Shown here: one piece after another, positions 13,701-28,700 of the stretch
Numbering within the stretch: position 1 is the stretch's first letter
How the letters are laid out: each line of letters opens with the position of its first letter
Notes under the pieces: model-generated
What the model saw: only the letters and a program-made list of their open reading frames with translations
What the model was told of the DNA's origin: nothing
The model's database searches: none
DNA from: Rostratula benghalensis
Taxonomy: Eukaryota > Chordata > Aves > Charadriiformes > Rostratulidae
DNA: 64,000 nucleotides
NCBI GenBank assembly: GCA_013399305.1
Contig: VXAI01000039.1
Location: 558,001-622,000 of the forward strand
Direction of reading: 5' to 3'
Translations under genes and position numbers: made by a program

Positions 13701-16700
13701 ATCTGCCACTACTCATCTGAGACTATGCTGCATTAGACACTCTGAAGGAAAAGGTGCCTATTAAAGATGGGATGCGTTTGTCAATTTGCTGGTGTGGCTG
13801 TAACAACGTGAGAAGCTAAACATGGCCCACTGTAGTCCAATGGCTGTTTCCGTAACAGCACGGGCACCGGGCTGGACACAGCCCCTCAGAGTCACACTCT
13901 AGGAACACAGCACTTCAGGCTGTGACGTGCAGCAGTGCTGGGGTGTGCCCAGTCACATAGCCATGGAAAAGCTGCTTCTCCATCTCACCCTGGGTACCAC
14001 AATGCTGTATTGCAAACAAGCCTATATGGCATTAGGATATTGGAGGAATAGATTATTTCTATCAAGTGCACCATGACGTAAGACTTCATATATGAAGGTA
14101 CATGGTTAAATACAGCCTCACTTCAGTGTTTGGTGGCTTCAAATTCTGTCATTCATTTGGTGAAAGATACTCTGTAAAAGTTAACTCCTGCACTAGCCAA
14201 GACATCCTGAAGTGAAAGGAGAACTGCATTGGGGTGATGAAGTCACAAACTCCACTCATTTCCACGTTCAAAGGAGACATGGGACTATTTATAGTGACTC
14301 AACAGCCTGGATATCTCAACAAGCATTTTAAACCAACATGACAACTGATGCACCCTGCCTTGTCACAAGACTAAAGAAGAAGCCATAGGACCAGCAGAAA
14401 AATGCAAGAACAATGAGCAAATTGTTTTCACATTCCTCTTGGAAAATATTACTCAAAGATTACTCAGAGTAACTAAGCTTTTCATCACCTAGTTACAGGT
14501 CATTTACTCATCACATCACCATAAAAAATTTCTCCTCCTCTTCATCTTATGCTGTTACCTCCCCAACATTTACAGACACAGCCAACACAATCCCTCCCAA
14601 CCCACAGCCTTTGACTCAGCTATGCATACATATCACATCTTTGTCACCACCTGTTGCTGGTTACACCCATTTGAAATTCCTGCTTTTGTAAGCAGGAGAA
14701 CAAAACTTTCCACAACTAAGGTCACCTACAAGGAAAGAGCTTCCATGCTGCCCCAGGTGTATTTTTCAAGAGCAGCCTGTGTTGAAGTATACCTCCAGAC
14801 ACACCAGCCCCCACCAGCTAGCTCAGATGGGTGAGAGACGATTCAGATACCTGGCATCATTCATTCCCATTTATGTCATATTCCTATCCCTCTTTGGTAG
14901 AGGAAAGGAACATAAGGAAAAACAACAGTTGTGACAACTCCAAAGAATCTGTGCCACTTACAGCACAATCACCACACACTTTCTTAGACCATTTGCCTTC
15001 TTTACCCAGCTCTGACCACCCACTTCTTTAGTGAACACTCTCTGCCCCCATCTCCTGTCTGTTCAGAGAAATCAAATACTACTGCAGCAGTGAGTGAAGT
15101 AAAGGGATTCCATCCTGCCTCAAGGGAAAGCCACACTTTTGCACTCTCTTTGCTACTTACTTCTTCTCCAAGAAGCTTCCATTCCAGCAGGCAGCTGAGG
15201 ATAGTATCTGAACAACATTACTGTTTGCAGCAGGAAGACAAAAGAAAACAGATAGAGAGGTTATAAACAGTTGTCCCAGGAAATGTCTTCAGCTCTCTTC
15301 CCTTCCTTCTATGGGAAACAATGTCAGGATCACCCTTCAGAGACACAGAGGGTAAGTGGTTCATTCAGGATCACAAAATACCCCTCTTTGAAAGGAGGGA
15401 AGTTAGCAGTGCCTCCTTTACACCTGTTCTGCCCTTCTCATGGTGGGCACACAGGGGGAGGAATTTAATCACTCTGCTCACAAGTTTTTGATGCTTTTCA
15501 TAAGCTCTAAGCACACAATGAAGGACAATTTTAAATAACATTTCCCACCCACCATTTGCAATGTTCTAAGGCAGCCTCAAACTCCCCTGGCTTTGCTCTG
15601 AAGCTCTAACTTGGCAGCCTTGTGACTGGCAACTGTCCTCCCCTTGGAAACAGTCAAGAACCACACTTGAAAGGGCTGCTAAATTTCATGTGAAAGCGTG
15701 GCACGGAAGCCAACAAAATATTTAAATAACACTTTCAACAAAAGGCTTGTCCAGTGCCACAATACCTACTTGACAGAATTAGAACTGTTCTTTTCTAAAA
15801 GCTTTTGCCTCCAGACATCTATAGTTTCATCATTTATTAAACAGGTGTAACGTGTTTCATTTATGGTCCGGAAATCATCAGCAGGCAAGGAATTCTGTGA
15901 GAAGATACAGATTTCAGCAAAGACAAGGCTTGTAAAACAATTCCTTCTTATCCATAATCTCTGTTTTCTATATGCAACTGATAGCTTCCTTAGTGTGGTC
16001 TGAACAGGTTTGGTTAGGAAGCTGAGGCATTGCTAAGAAATCCAAAAGGAAAGGCACAGAAAAAAAACCCAAGATCATCGAGTTCATTTTAAAAAGTGGG
16101 AAAGAAAAAAAAAAAACAACATCATTTCCTTAAATACCACTATATGCAACTACAGGCTTAGTACATTTATTCCAGACCTACTTCCATGCCTCAAAAGTGT
16201 CTTTCAACACTTCTTGAGAGCAGTAAGATGATAGAAGAAGAAAAAACAATCCAACATTCAGGCCTTCGTCCAGTATATCTTGGCAAAACCCCAGTGTATG
16301 TGGTCCATGGCCCTGCACTCCAATCACACAGACCCCGGTGTCTCATGAAGAAGGCAGCCCCTCCCTTCCAATCCGCACATGAAATAACTCCCCTCCCTGC
16401 TGAATCAACTGAAACCAGTGTCTTTCCAATGGCTTTTAGATGTGCCTCTAAAGGAAGGCAGCATTCAGCTACTCTTAAGAAAGTTGTAAATCCCTGTAAC
16501 AACTGTCATCTGTCATCATCGGTAAGGTTTGTAAGGCAGAATGGACAGCACTTCACTTTCGGAAAGTATTACAAAGGAAATTTAAAAAAAAAAATGCATT
16601 GTGAAGGTTGGGACAGGGGAGCAGACTTGATAAGATACTTTATGTGTTTTACCTCATATTTGGAGCAAAGCACGAATGTTTGGTCTCCTCCAGAGAAGAT

Positions 16701-19700
16701 ATGTTTAACAATGTGATATTTACAGGCATCTGCTGAAGAAAGAGATGCGATTCTGTTAGAGGTTGATGGATGCAAGTTTCTACTGAACCTCTTCCCCCAC
16801 ATTTGCACTGTTAGTGTCTCAGGCTTTACACTACAAGGAGCACCTGGGTCCCTTGAAGGCCAAGCTGAAATCGGTTGAAACTCAAGCACTGTAGCACTTT
16901 CTTGAGAGATACACAGGGCCTGGCAGGAAGGAAAAAATGTGATTTTTAAACTGCAGTGGAGATTTTAAAGAGAAATGAAAGCCCTCAGAAATCAGTATTA
17001 GTATAATTTCATGAAGATTCAAGATTGCCAAACACTGAATTCTGCCATGAAAAAAGAAAGGGAGAGGGCACACATTAACAAGGAGAACAAGAGATAACCC
17101 AGTAATTTCCATAGTGCATTTGGGACAGGAGGATGGGTTTCTTCTGATACTGCAAAAACTTTCACAGAACAATGTCAAGAGACCTTTAGACATCCATGGA
17201 TGAAATGAAATTATTTATGTCCATTTACAACTCTAAATCACAGGTAATACATACCAGGTTTCCCTGAGATTTGCCCATTGTGAGCTGCCCAGTGACCCTT
17301 GACAGGAGAGGGACACTTAACATTGCAAGTGTGCCCTGTTCCCAGCTGGCCTCTTGTTCCACAGCCAAATGCATAGATCATTCCCGAAGAAGGCACAAAG
17401 GCTAAAGTGTGATGTCTGTAACAGAGAGGGATACAAAGTTTGGGCCTTGTTTAACACTTAGAAGGAAAAACATAACAAATCAAAAAACACCCACAAAAGC
17501 AGCCTAAAACTTATGCTCAGTTTCCCTACAACAGAATCTGGTGCAAAGTAGCATCTTTACACAGCATCGACGCCCAGTTTTTGCCACCTGATGGCACCAG
17601 TTTATGAGATGGAGCTCTGTAGGGAGAAGTGACAAAGAGCAGTGTGTGCCAGCATAGGGCTGGTATCAGGCTCGCAGACTGAATTAGCTCAGTCATTTGC
17701 TAAGCCTGGCAACAACCCAGCACCAGTGTTACTAACTCTCTTTTCATGAAAGAAGCTGGAAACCTGCGACCAAAGGGGCTACTCTAAAGTCCTGGTAAAT
17801 TATTAAGGTGGAAAGACATCTTATAGCAGGTGACAGCACAGGGAACTACCCCAATTAATTAAAAAAAAAAAAAAAAATCCAAACCCAACTCCTTTAGACA
17901 GACTTAAATTCTAACAGGAAGTAAAATTTAACTTAATTTTGACATGTGGATGCAGAATCAAGACTGCTCTCTTTATTTATAAGGCTGTGTCAGCATTAAC
18001 CTCCACCAACAAAAAGGACACACAAAGACACAAGGACTCACCTGCCACAAGCAATCTGGGATACTTCACTGCCCATTAGCTCAAGAACTCTTCGGGGGTT
18101 CACTTCATCATTCATGGAGTCATGTCCCAGTTGCCCACAGGAACCTGCACCGAACGTGAACACCCCTCCACTCTGTTAGCAAATCAAACAGCATATTCTC
18201 CATTTAGGGACCCATAACCCAGCAGCATCTCTCTGACTCCAGTTCAGTACGAGCCCAGGCTTTAGCAGAGACTGCTGGGGACTTCCAAAGGATTCAGAAA
18301 AGAAACTTGAGTTCTGCTAATGCAGCTCCCAAATAGTTACCTTGCCACTCATCAGAGAATGACAGAATTATCTTTAGATCTGTCTACAGCAGCCCAGTTC
18401 CCACCTGCTCCCAACCAGATGAATCTGAAATCCCATCTCTGTCACCTGCAGATCAAAAGACTGTGACCTTTCTCCTTGAACTAGAGGTTCTACATAACTG
18501 GTCTTCTACAGTGTTTTTCCCACAGGAATCCCAATGTTAGCTGCTTTAATTATTTTTAACTTGGAGAACAGCAAAGCACCAAAAAAGGAAGCAACACCTA
18601 GCTGTTAGTGGCAAGGCAAGAATTGAGCAGTGATCTTCCAAATCCCAGCCCTGTCCTCTGACCACTAAACTATACTCCACTTGGAAACAGCAAGAAAATC
18701 TCTTGTAAATGCTGTGAGTGACTGCTAATGTTTCATTTAAACACCCATTCATTTTGACCTGCGTTTTATTCTGATGCACAATATCATTCCATTTTTATCA
18801 TCCAAAAAAATGCTACTTTCGCCCCTTTGGATGTATGTTTGTTAATTTTTTCCCTCAAATCTCATTTCTCTGAGCAATTCACCTAAATTTTACTATTCTT
18901 TGTCATGGATTAGTAACATCTTCATATTCAAGAACAGCAATGGATCACGCTGGCAATGAATCTCAGAATAAATTATAAGACTATACTTCCATTTTAGTTT
19001 CTTTTACTGGTGTTGGATGGAATACAGTAAGTCAATCTCTTCTTTTCCACCATTACCCAGGAAATGAATGTGAAACCATCAGGCAGGTGAGACAGCAGCC
19101 AGGGTTCCCAGGTTAGCATCTTTACCTTTGTCAGGACCGCTGTGTGTTCCTCTCCACAGCTAATGTAAACAACCTTCTGAGACCGCAACAGCTTCACGTG
19201 ACAAGGGGATTCTCGATCTGCATTCAAGACAGAAAATAAAGGAAATGTGTCATAAACACAAACCTAGATGTCTGAGAAAATCACTGGCGGTCTGATTTTC
19301 AGATGTGGCTTACATGTGCAGTGGAAGCTTTAACAACTGTGGCAAAAAGCCACATCCTTAAGTGCTTTACTGCTGCTTTCCTCCTCCAATTCCTACAAGA
19401 TTTGGCCTGGCTCAAAGAAAATTGTCCAGAACAAGAATGCAAATCTTGTATAAATTCAGCATGCACTTGCAGTGTTGGAGGCACGATGTGTGCAGGCTAG
19501 CTACACCCACCTTCAGCCTCATGCTCCATTCCAGACTCTTCACTGACAACTGCAAACATTTGTTACTAAAACCTTGCTTAGACCTTTTCCATACAGAACA
19601 ATCCTGAGATGTGGGAGACACCAGCACAACATACATGACAACCTGAATCCCAAGGTGTATTTAAATGCTTAGCCTTCCTTCTGTTGTCATCCTTTAAGAA

Positions 19701-22700
19701 GATCCTCCTACTTGCAACAGCTAATCTCTGCCAACTATTAAGTGATGCTTTTCTCCTTCACTTTGACATTCCCGAGGATGAATACACTACATAAGGTTAC
19801 ACAGTTTACTAATATAAAAAAATATAAAAAAGCTGAGCATTTCAAGGAGCAGTCAGCACTCAAAAACACTTGGATATTAAGGGGAGCAGCTGCTTACTTT
19901 ATACCAACAAAAAAAATTACATTCCTACATATGGAAGTTGTCCATTTTTTAAGATTTCATGGGTGCTTTTTTCTGGGGAGGAAAAGGAAGGTGGTAATTT
20001 TTTCACAGATTTAGAAATGACAGCAGGTTTTTCATCTACTTTGTCTGTACTTTGGCATCCTGATCTTTATTTTGACGGGAGTTACACTTATCTCTACAGC
20101 ATAATTTTTTAAATAACCATATTGTAGACTACTCGTGTTTGCTGTTCATGTTCACTAAGTATAATTCATGCTGTTTTACTGTGATTCACTTACCAGAAAT
20201 ATCACGTATTTGCTACAGTAGTATATATTGAGGGGTAAGCAGGGTATGATTCCTGGCCAAGACAGCCCCACAAACAGATGTCCCTTATATGTTCATTTAA
20301 GATTAGCCTCATGTCAAAGCAAGCCTCTCATATATAAACTGCAGCTTTATATATGAGAGAGCTTGTTGAAATTAGAAGCATTTATCTACCAGTCTACATG
20401 GCAGGAACAGGGCTACTCTTATACTGGGTCAGCTCTAGGTTACATACAGTACAAGAGAATACACCTGGAGCATTTTTGAGAGAACAGAAGGTATCTGATA
20501 AGTCTTACAATTGTGTTTCATACCTCTAAACGCATAAAGCAAGATGAAGATGAAATGACAGATACAACATTTGAGCCTCTTTTGCCAAACTACAGGCTGC
20601 TTCTGAATTTAAATACATTTCAGCTGGTAGGGCAAGTTGTCAAAATGCATTATTCCATTACAGGTACACAAAACGTGAAGTAGCTCTTTTCTCTTGCAAC
20701 ATACAGTGTTTACATGCTACTACATTAGGCAACCTAACATTTACAAATGTATACACCTCGTGTATTCACTCACACAAATTAAATTACCTGTACATACTAA
20801 GCATCACATCCACACTCAGTTGCCTAGATATATAATGCCACTCAGCAACTATACAGAAAATGATGAAGAGGTGGATTTGAAGCTCCGAAGACCATCTTTC
20901 ACTCACTTGCTTTTACAAAGAGTTAAGAACGTGTTAACAACAAGCCAGGGAGATCAGGGCTTTTCAGACTAGTGGTAATGTCATATCCACTCATCAGCTT
21001 CATCTATAAAACCATTTTCAAATCTGTTGATGGCCAGCCTTCAATGAACATGCCACCTGAAAACAACTAGCATAGGCTTTGAGCATCTGGGCAATTGTGC
21101 AATAAATAAACTAGACAACAGTTTACAATACCGAGATACTATGTATTGCCAATATTTTGTAGCACACAAATGCTCACCAGTCACATACAAGTTGGCAAAG
21201 AAGAGCCTACTGTTCCACAGGGACAGCCTTTGCTCCACAGCAACTTCATACAAAATATGGACAAAGCATTTTTCAGAAAAGGAAGAAAGAATGAAAGATC
21301 TTCCTTTGATGTCTGCATGTTGACACCCATGTTTGAATGATCTTTCACTTCCACTAACATCCACAAGGGGAAAAAAAAAAAGTGTTTCTGTTCCTACTAA
21401 GTATGAAAAACCTGTAGAGTCCATCAGAGACTGTTCCTCCTCCCATTACTAGGAATTGCCGAGGGTTACACATCTGCTCGGTAAAAATATACTGTTGATG
21501 CAAAAGGAGACACTGACACTAGGCCAGAAAAGTCCATCCTTCCTTCACCTAGGAGCACAATTTTAATACCTTGTTCATCACTTAATCCCAGTTGTCCTGA
21601 GCTGTTCTTCCCCCAGCCAAACACAGCTCCTGAGAGAGAGAGGGCAAAACTGTGGGCTCCACCTGCAGCAACCTGAGCCAAGGGGATCCCATCAAGAGAC
21701 TTGACACGTTGTGGACTGGCTTGGGAGGGACATTCTTTTCCCAAGCCCAGCTGTCCATAGCTGTTCTGCCCCCATGTGAAGAATTGGCCATCTGAAACAA
21801 GGAAAGAAAGAGAACAATTAATAAAAGCTGGTCAACAGAACAGCAAGTTTGTCAAAACAAAGAAGAACCAGTGCTGGGGCATTCACTCCCATTCAAGCAT
21901 TATGATAGAAAAAATCAAGGAACGTGTTATTTGTCAAAATAAAAGCACAGTCTGGAGCCACCAGGTAAACAAACAGACATGGAACATACAGTCATACATG
22001 TACAAAATACAATATCAGACTGCTGTAACTTAAACAGTGTAAACAGTCTACATGTTGCACAGAGAGGAGTAATAGCCGAAGATAATTTCAACACAAAGAA
22101 ATTATTACCCACATTTTTCTATGCCAAGACAGAAAGCTTTTAAGTGTTCCTGCCATCATTCACCAGTGAGACAGCAGGGGACCTGTGTGTAACATGGTAA
22201 CTGAGCTGTTTAAGAGCCTCCCATTTGGCCTAAAAGCAGTTGGGACCGGGATGTCCTTGGTTTCTTATGCAGAAATATGCAATCTTAGACACTGTGCAAA
22301 ATAACAGTGCAAATCTTGGTAATAAATAATGACCGTTACAGTACCTGCTGCCAAAGCCAGGCAATGCCAGTTTCCACAGGAAACCTGCAGTATCGTCTGT
22401 TGATTCAATTTCTTTATCAACCTAAAGAAGAAACTATGTTAAAATAAGTGTCCACAAAGACAGTATCAGCTTAGGTTGAAATTATGATTGCTGTTCAGAT
22501 ATTCATTCTACACATACACATAGTCTATGGTTTTGGAACAAGGAATGGACTTTTAAGGGTGATACAGACCCATACCTAACAGATGTACAACTATGGAGAC
22601 CATTAGACACCTGACTACTAACTCCAACCAGCTTTACTGCTGTAACGTTGTATCCAGCCACCTGGAAACCGTGAAAATAACTATTTCTTGGCATCTACCT

Positions 22701-25700
22701 CGCTACTCTTTTTCAGGCACTGATATTTTCCATGCTGCCAAGGGCATAGCAGTTACTATGAGTTACAGCACTAAAACCTCTTCAGTGCTTTGTGCAGAGA
22801 ATAGCATGTTAAAGGTCCAAGTTATTTCACAAAACCATTATTTTTAAAATGGCACTATCACATTGACATGTGAGACTGTCTCTGTGTTACACTGGAGCCA
22901 TGGTGTGAGTTAAGAACTCTCTTCTCACAGAGCCCTTCAGTACAAACATCAATGTTTTTTGACTGAAACTATTTTGCTTTAAATACCGTTTCAACAATGA
23001 CAGCCACCCTAGACAGATGTCCCAAACTTCTGCTCTGCACTGGATCTGCAGAGGCAGACTGAATAAGAGACAGACTACATTATTAACATTGCATGACACA
23101 AAACCACTAAGTACAAAGAGACCAGTTACCTTTATTATGGCAATGAGCTGAGACCTATCATCCATGAACTGCTTTGGATGGAGGAGTCTTGGTGTCTGCC
23201 ACTGGCCACTGCCACCATCTACATGTCCTTGCACTTAACCCTATTAGTGCTCTGACACAGGTAAGAGACATTAAGAAAACAAAGAAAACTGGGCACTACC
23301 CTGAAGTTTCTGAGCAACAGTCATTATTCAGAATTGCAGTAGGCTAGCTTAGTAAGTCGTTTTGCTGCTAACAGGCAAACCTACAAGAGAGTTTCAGCCG
23401 TATTCTTTTTTTTTTCCTGTTCTTGAAACGTTCTATCTCAGAGGACTTCCTAGGGACTAAAATAGAGACAGATATCACACGCAGCATTTTTATTTCTGAG
23501 TTCTCCCTCATGCACTTCTTTGCTCTGTACAAAACACAGAACACAGCGGAATTTTTCATTGCAGAAGCCAAGCACACTCTGATTTTCTTTTCCGTGCCTC
23601 AAGTGCCCATGGGTAGAAGGTCTGTCCTGTTCAACCTCCTGCAGACTTGTCTAAGTCCCAGGGGGGCTCAAGGAACATCAGAACAGTATGGAAAAGGAGG
23701 TGTAACTCTTGCATCCCAAAGTGAGAAGTGTCCAATTACTGCCCCTCTGAGAAAAAGTGCTCCCACCAACTCCAGGCTGGAAAGCGAGCAACCCTTGATG
23801 CGTCACCTTTAAGGAGCTACCTTAAGGAAACCTCCATCTGCTGAAAATTTACCTTGGTACCGTCACTGCATCTTCTATAGTGGTGAGGCCCAACTGTCCA
23901 TCACTGCCAGCACCCCAGGAGAAGAGCTGTCCCTGGTCGCTGAGTGCCACGCTGTGAGACTCTCCACAGGCCACATGCACAATGTGCTGCCCAGCCAGGG
24001 CTCCAATTTGCTCTGAAGAAAACAGAGAATCACTTCAGTCACAGGATTCGTCTCCCAGTGACATGCAGACATCAGGTCTTGTTTGCAAAGCCATTCAGGT
24101 GGGTGTATTGATCCCCAATTTGTTTTTAATACACTTCCTACAAGAGGAAAGCACCAGGTTCTACTGAAAAAAATGTAGCTGATTAGCTCTTCTGAAAGCC
24201 TGGTCTGTAAGCCATAGGATAAAGGCAGGTACCTGCCCCTAAGCACAGTGATGGTCTACACACAGATAGCTTCACAGATACAGGGATACCAGGTTATGTA
24301 GGAACAAACAAGCTTCCCGGATTTGAGGTTTTCTCAGTTTCGATGTGGGGATCAGCCAGGACCCAGAAGCTGGCAGACCCCGTAAAACATACTTGAATTT
24401 CCACAGCTCTCATATTCAACAAAGACAAGTCATCCACAAAGCTGACCAACCCATCCACCCCTTACTTTATTGCTTGATGTGTGAAAGCATATGTGTTATG
24501 ACATCCCCCATCCTAAGCTTGGAACAGGTTTGAACTTATCAACCCATTTCTAACACTGTCCCTCATAAAGAAGTCCCATAAAAATGAAGCAAAGCAAGAA
24601 GGCCTTACAGAGGAATAAAAGGTGGGGGGTAGGGGGAGGAAGAAAAAAAAAACCACTCAGTCCTCTGGAAAATCACCCACAATTGAATTGTCATCATTAC
24701 ATCACATTAGGTAACTGCAGAAAATTACAGAAGAATATCAAGGAGGATTGTTAACATGTTCAAATGACCTACAGGGGAGGTATAGTAAAACACACGTATC
24801 ATTGTTTAGTCTTGTGTGCTTAACAAATAGAACATCCATGTTCAGATAATATAGGCCTGTGACAGACTTAGAGGCACCCTATTGTGCCTGAGATTCCTGC
24901 TCTGCTGTGGGAAAGATCAAAGTACAAGGACAGAGCTCCTTGGTGCTGGCATTCCCACTTGTGGTGTTGGAGATTCCCCCAGTCCACGAGGTAACCAAAA
25001 CAGAACCACAGAATCGTAGAATGGTTAAGAGTTGGAAAGGACCTTAAAGACCATCAAATTCCAAGCCCCCTGCCACAGGCAGGGACACCTCCCACTAGAC
25101 CAGGTTGCTCAAAGCCCCATCCAGCCTGGCCTTAGACACTTCCAGGGATGGGGCTCTTTTGCATTTGCAAATTTACTCTTTGCATTTCATCCATGGTTTT
25201 GTGGTTGTTCCTGCATCCTCCCTATGCCAGGTTACACATCCACTGAAGTAGGTTTGACAACCACTCTTAAAACACCAACAACCAAATCCCATTCATTATG
25301 CAGAGTTTTTACAAACAGACATGAAAAAGTTTTGGTTTGCAATAAAACATTAGAAATGCCATACATCTGACGGGAAAACTCCCCACAAGGCAGGTAGAAG
25401 GAAAGTTAGTTTTCTTTCTTCTTCCTTGAATAAATACAAGTATTTTCAGGTGGATGAAGAGAGATTTCAACCTGTAAGCTACGAGACAGTAATTAGTTTT
25501 ATTATAGTTTATCTTGCCTTTGACTTGAGAGGGAAGGGTAGTTACATGTCATAGTATGAAAATGATACCTCACATCAAGGACATGCAGAAATCATTAATG
25601 TACCTAGCACCAAAAACTGCACATCAATCAACATAAATATCTTACATTTAAAAGGAAGGCACTCCTAAGAAGCCTTGCCTTCTAGGTCTACAAGTCAGAA

Positions 25701-28700
25701 AATAAGAAGAATCATCCCTAATGGACGTTATGCAACAGAAAGGAGATAACTATTTACATCTGAATTCTAACAGAGCAAAATGCTACCTGAACACATGCTC
25801 TTTCACTCAAGGTAAGTAATGGCAGTGGAGGTGCAGCTGACAAGTGATAAACACACAAACACCTAGGAGGGTTTTAGGATTGGGCCTGCCTGCCTTTCAG
25901 CCACCCTTTAACCCCACCATCTAATAAAGCCATTTTCTCTGCAGCTCTTTCTAGCAGGACTAACTTTATCCAGACCCACTGCCAACCCTAAGCAAAAACA
26001 CTAACAGGAGGTTTTGAGGACCATGCCTGGGCCCATAAGCATCCAACCCTAGCACTGCTTTGGTGACTTGTTTATCTTCATTTGAATATGAAATTAAGGG
26101 AGCCTATTTTTATAGGTGAACTCTAAAGCACCAGCGGCTGTATGGGCTGGTGAAGGTCAATCACAAACAAGAGACAAGGTATCTCAGGAAAACGTGTAGC
26201 TACAGCCTCTTCTTCACTGTCAACCACCAAGAAAACAAAGTGTGTGTGTGTGCTGCCATGTGCTGGACACAGCACCTAAGTTCAGGCACCCATGCCTGAG
26301 AGGTCCCCGCTTATACTTATTGCTACAACTAAGGTCAGGCGATTTCATTATTTGCCTCTTTGGAGGGTCAGAAGCAGAGAAGAGTAGAGGGGTCACACCT
26401 GCAGGGAGGAGCAGACAGGACAGGTGACCCAAAACTGACCAGCTTGGGTATCCCATCCCATCCACATCATGCTCAGTATAGCAGCTGAGGGATCAAAGGG
26501 TCAATTCTCTTCCTTCAACGGCCAACATCTAAGGAGGAACTTGCCTTTGACCCCAATCTGCATGTTCCTGACTCCAGATCTAGAATCCAGCTCCTGTTGA
26601 TCACTGAGTCCACTCTGGGACTTTTCCCGATGCCTGCTGGTGATGTGATCATCCTCCTGGGAGCTTGATATGGTTTTGTATATATTGTATCCATTTCATT
26701 ATTTTCAGTATTAATACTTCATTAAAGTAGTTTAGTTCATTCTAAACTTGTAAATCTCCTTATCTCTTTCTCTCCTTTCTTTTTTTGGGGGGAAGAAGGG
26801 CCATCTGTCAGTCTGGTTTTGGTAATTTGCTCTGGAAAGTCTTGAACTGAAACTTCCTGGCCCCAAAGAGAAAGCAGTGAAAAGAAATCAGGATCCTTAA
26901 TGGGAGAATATGTTGCTACCTGCAGGCATGACTGAGCTAATTTCTTCCCTGGGAAAGCAGTATTTGTTATATGGGTCACATTTACTGTGGACGGACAACT
27001 GCGAGCTGCCCGCCCCTGAGCCATGAGAACACCTTGGGGAGGTGACAGAAGACTCCTGTGACCAAAGATCAGCATCAGGAGCTAGAGGAGGCAAGACTCT
27101 GTCCACAGCAGTACTGCAACTGGAAAAAAAAAAAGTGTCCTGAGGCATCAGGAGGCTGTGGCAGGACTACATAAGAAGGTATTCACACACTGAGACATGG
27201 AGAGGACATCCAGCAGGTTTAGAAATCCAGAGCGGTTACTTCAGTCCCCACAGACTCCATCTTCAGTTTAATTTGGCAATGCAAACCTGACCTTGCTCTC
27301 CGTGCCATCCCAGGGGACTAATAAATTCTGACTTGTTTTGAAAGGCTGCCCTATGTCACTGGAAGTATTCAGTGACTGCACAGCTCACCCAAGAAGCACA
27401 GTACAGCCTCACCTGGACTTGCTGGGTAACCACAAGCCTCTCCTGGAGCTGAAGATCTTTGCCTTTAGAAATGAATGCCCATGGCCTATCCTACCATTGT
27501 ACATTCCTAAGATCCTATCACAGCTTGCCTGCAAAGTGATGAAGAAATGTAAACTCCAAACAGTTTGTTTTACATGCTCACACAAATCTCTTTCCAGAGA
27601 TGGAAAAAAGCAAGCCTTCCCCTGGAAACAAAAGCTCTCAAAACCAGAAGCAATTTAGAGAAGTGATAATACTTGATTCCATGTTGGGTGCTAGGTGGAA
27701 ATCCACAAATCTAGCACACCTTACTGGGGACATTCCCATTACTTATACACAAAAAGTTATCATTATCCTGCCTACCTAATACATAACTCCACCCAAGCTT
27801 ACATATTCATTAGGATGAACAAATAGCTCTTTTGCACATATGCATTAAATTTTGCAGCATATGCAAAACACTTCCGTGCAGGCTTGAGTTCCTTGTCAGT
27901 CACTTGGGTAGGGAAATCCTTCCTCACATTATCCTTTTAAGGTGTTGAGTCATCTCAGGACAGTAAAAGTTTACTGTAAGTTTGCCAGTTCCTTGAGGAT
28001 GATAAGGATGTCCTTTGAAGTAGCCACAGCTCTGTCTTAATTGGTATAGGAGTACATAGTTTGACATATGAGAGAATAAATTATTAACTCCTTATTGTTA
28101 TCCAATCCTTATCACTATGCACTCAGTGACCAACTATTTTCTCACACAGTAAGAAGCTCAATAATTATCTCATTTTAGTTAGCATATGGTTATAAACACA
28201 GCAGAGGCCTGTCTTTGGTAACAGGGGCACAGACTGCCCAGGCAGTCCAACGAGAGTTTCAGCTTAGTCAGGCTTGCCAAGCCACCAAATCCACAATCTC
28301 CCTGCTAACGTGGGTAGTATTATCAAAAACATCTGACAATTATTTCTTTGTTAACCTCCCACCCCTTCCTCACATCAAAATATGAGGCCTTTTAGTGATT
28401 GGTATACATTTGTTTTAATTTCCAGAACATCACACCATCATTGTTCATTCCTTAGAAGAGATGCAACACTGCACTGAGATGAAGGGGTGGAAGGGTGAAG
28501 TTTATTCTTAGTATTGTGCCTTCAGTAACTGCTGAATAAATATCAGTCAAATGGAGCTTAACAGGCACAATTACATACAAAGCTAAGCAGAACAAAACCT
28601 TGAAAGCAAGGGCTGAAGGAGTTATGCAATACAGTGTTTCAACATGTCATAAAACTTTCAAAAGAAAACCCCAAACAAACAAAAACCCCTCCAAGTTCCA

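Noticed and set aside
15330..15385. Possible MIR fragment (acagagggtaagtggttc, aggatcaca)
   Set aside because: Too short and diverged to support by eye.
20325..20365. Short inverted repeat (ctctcatatataaa ... tttatatatgagag)
   Set aside because: A 14-bp AT-rich hairpin in an intron with nothing tying it to a known element. It could be a small MITE remnant, but this is not supportable.
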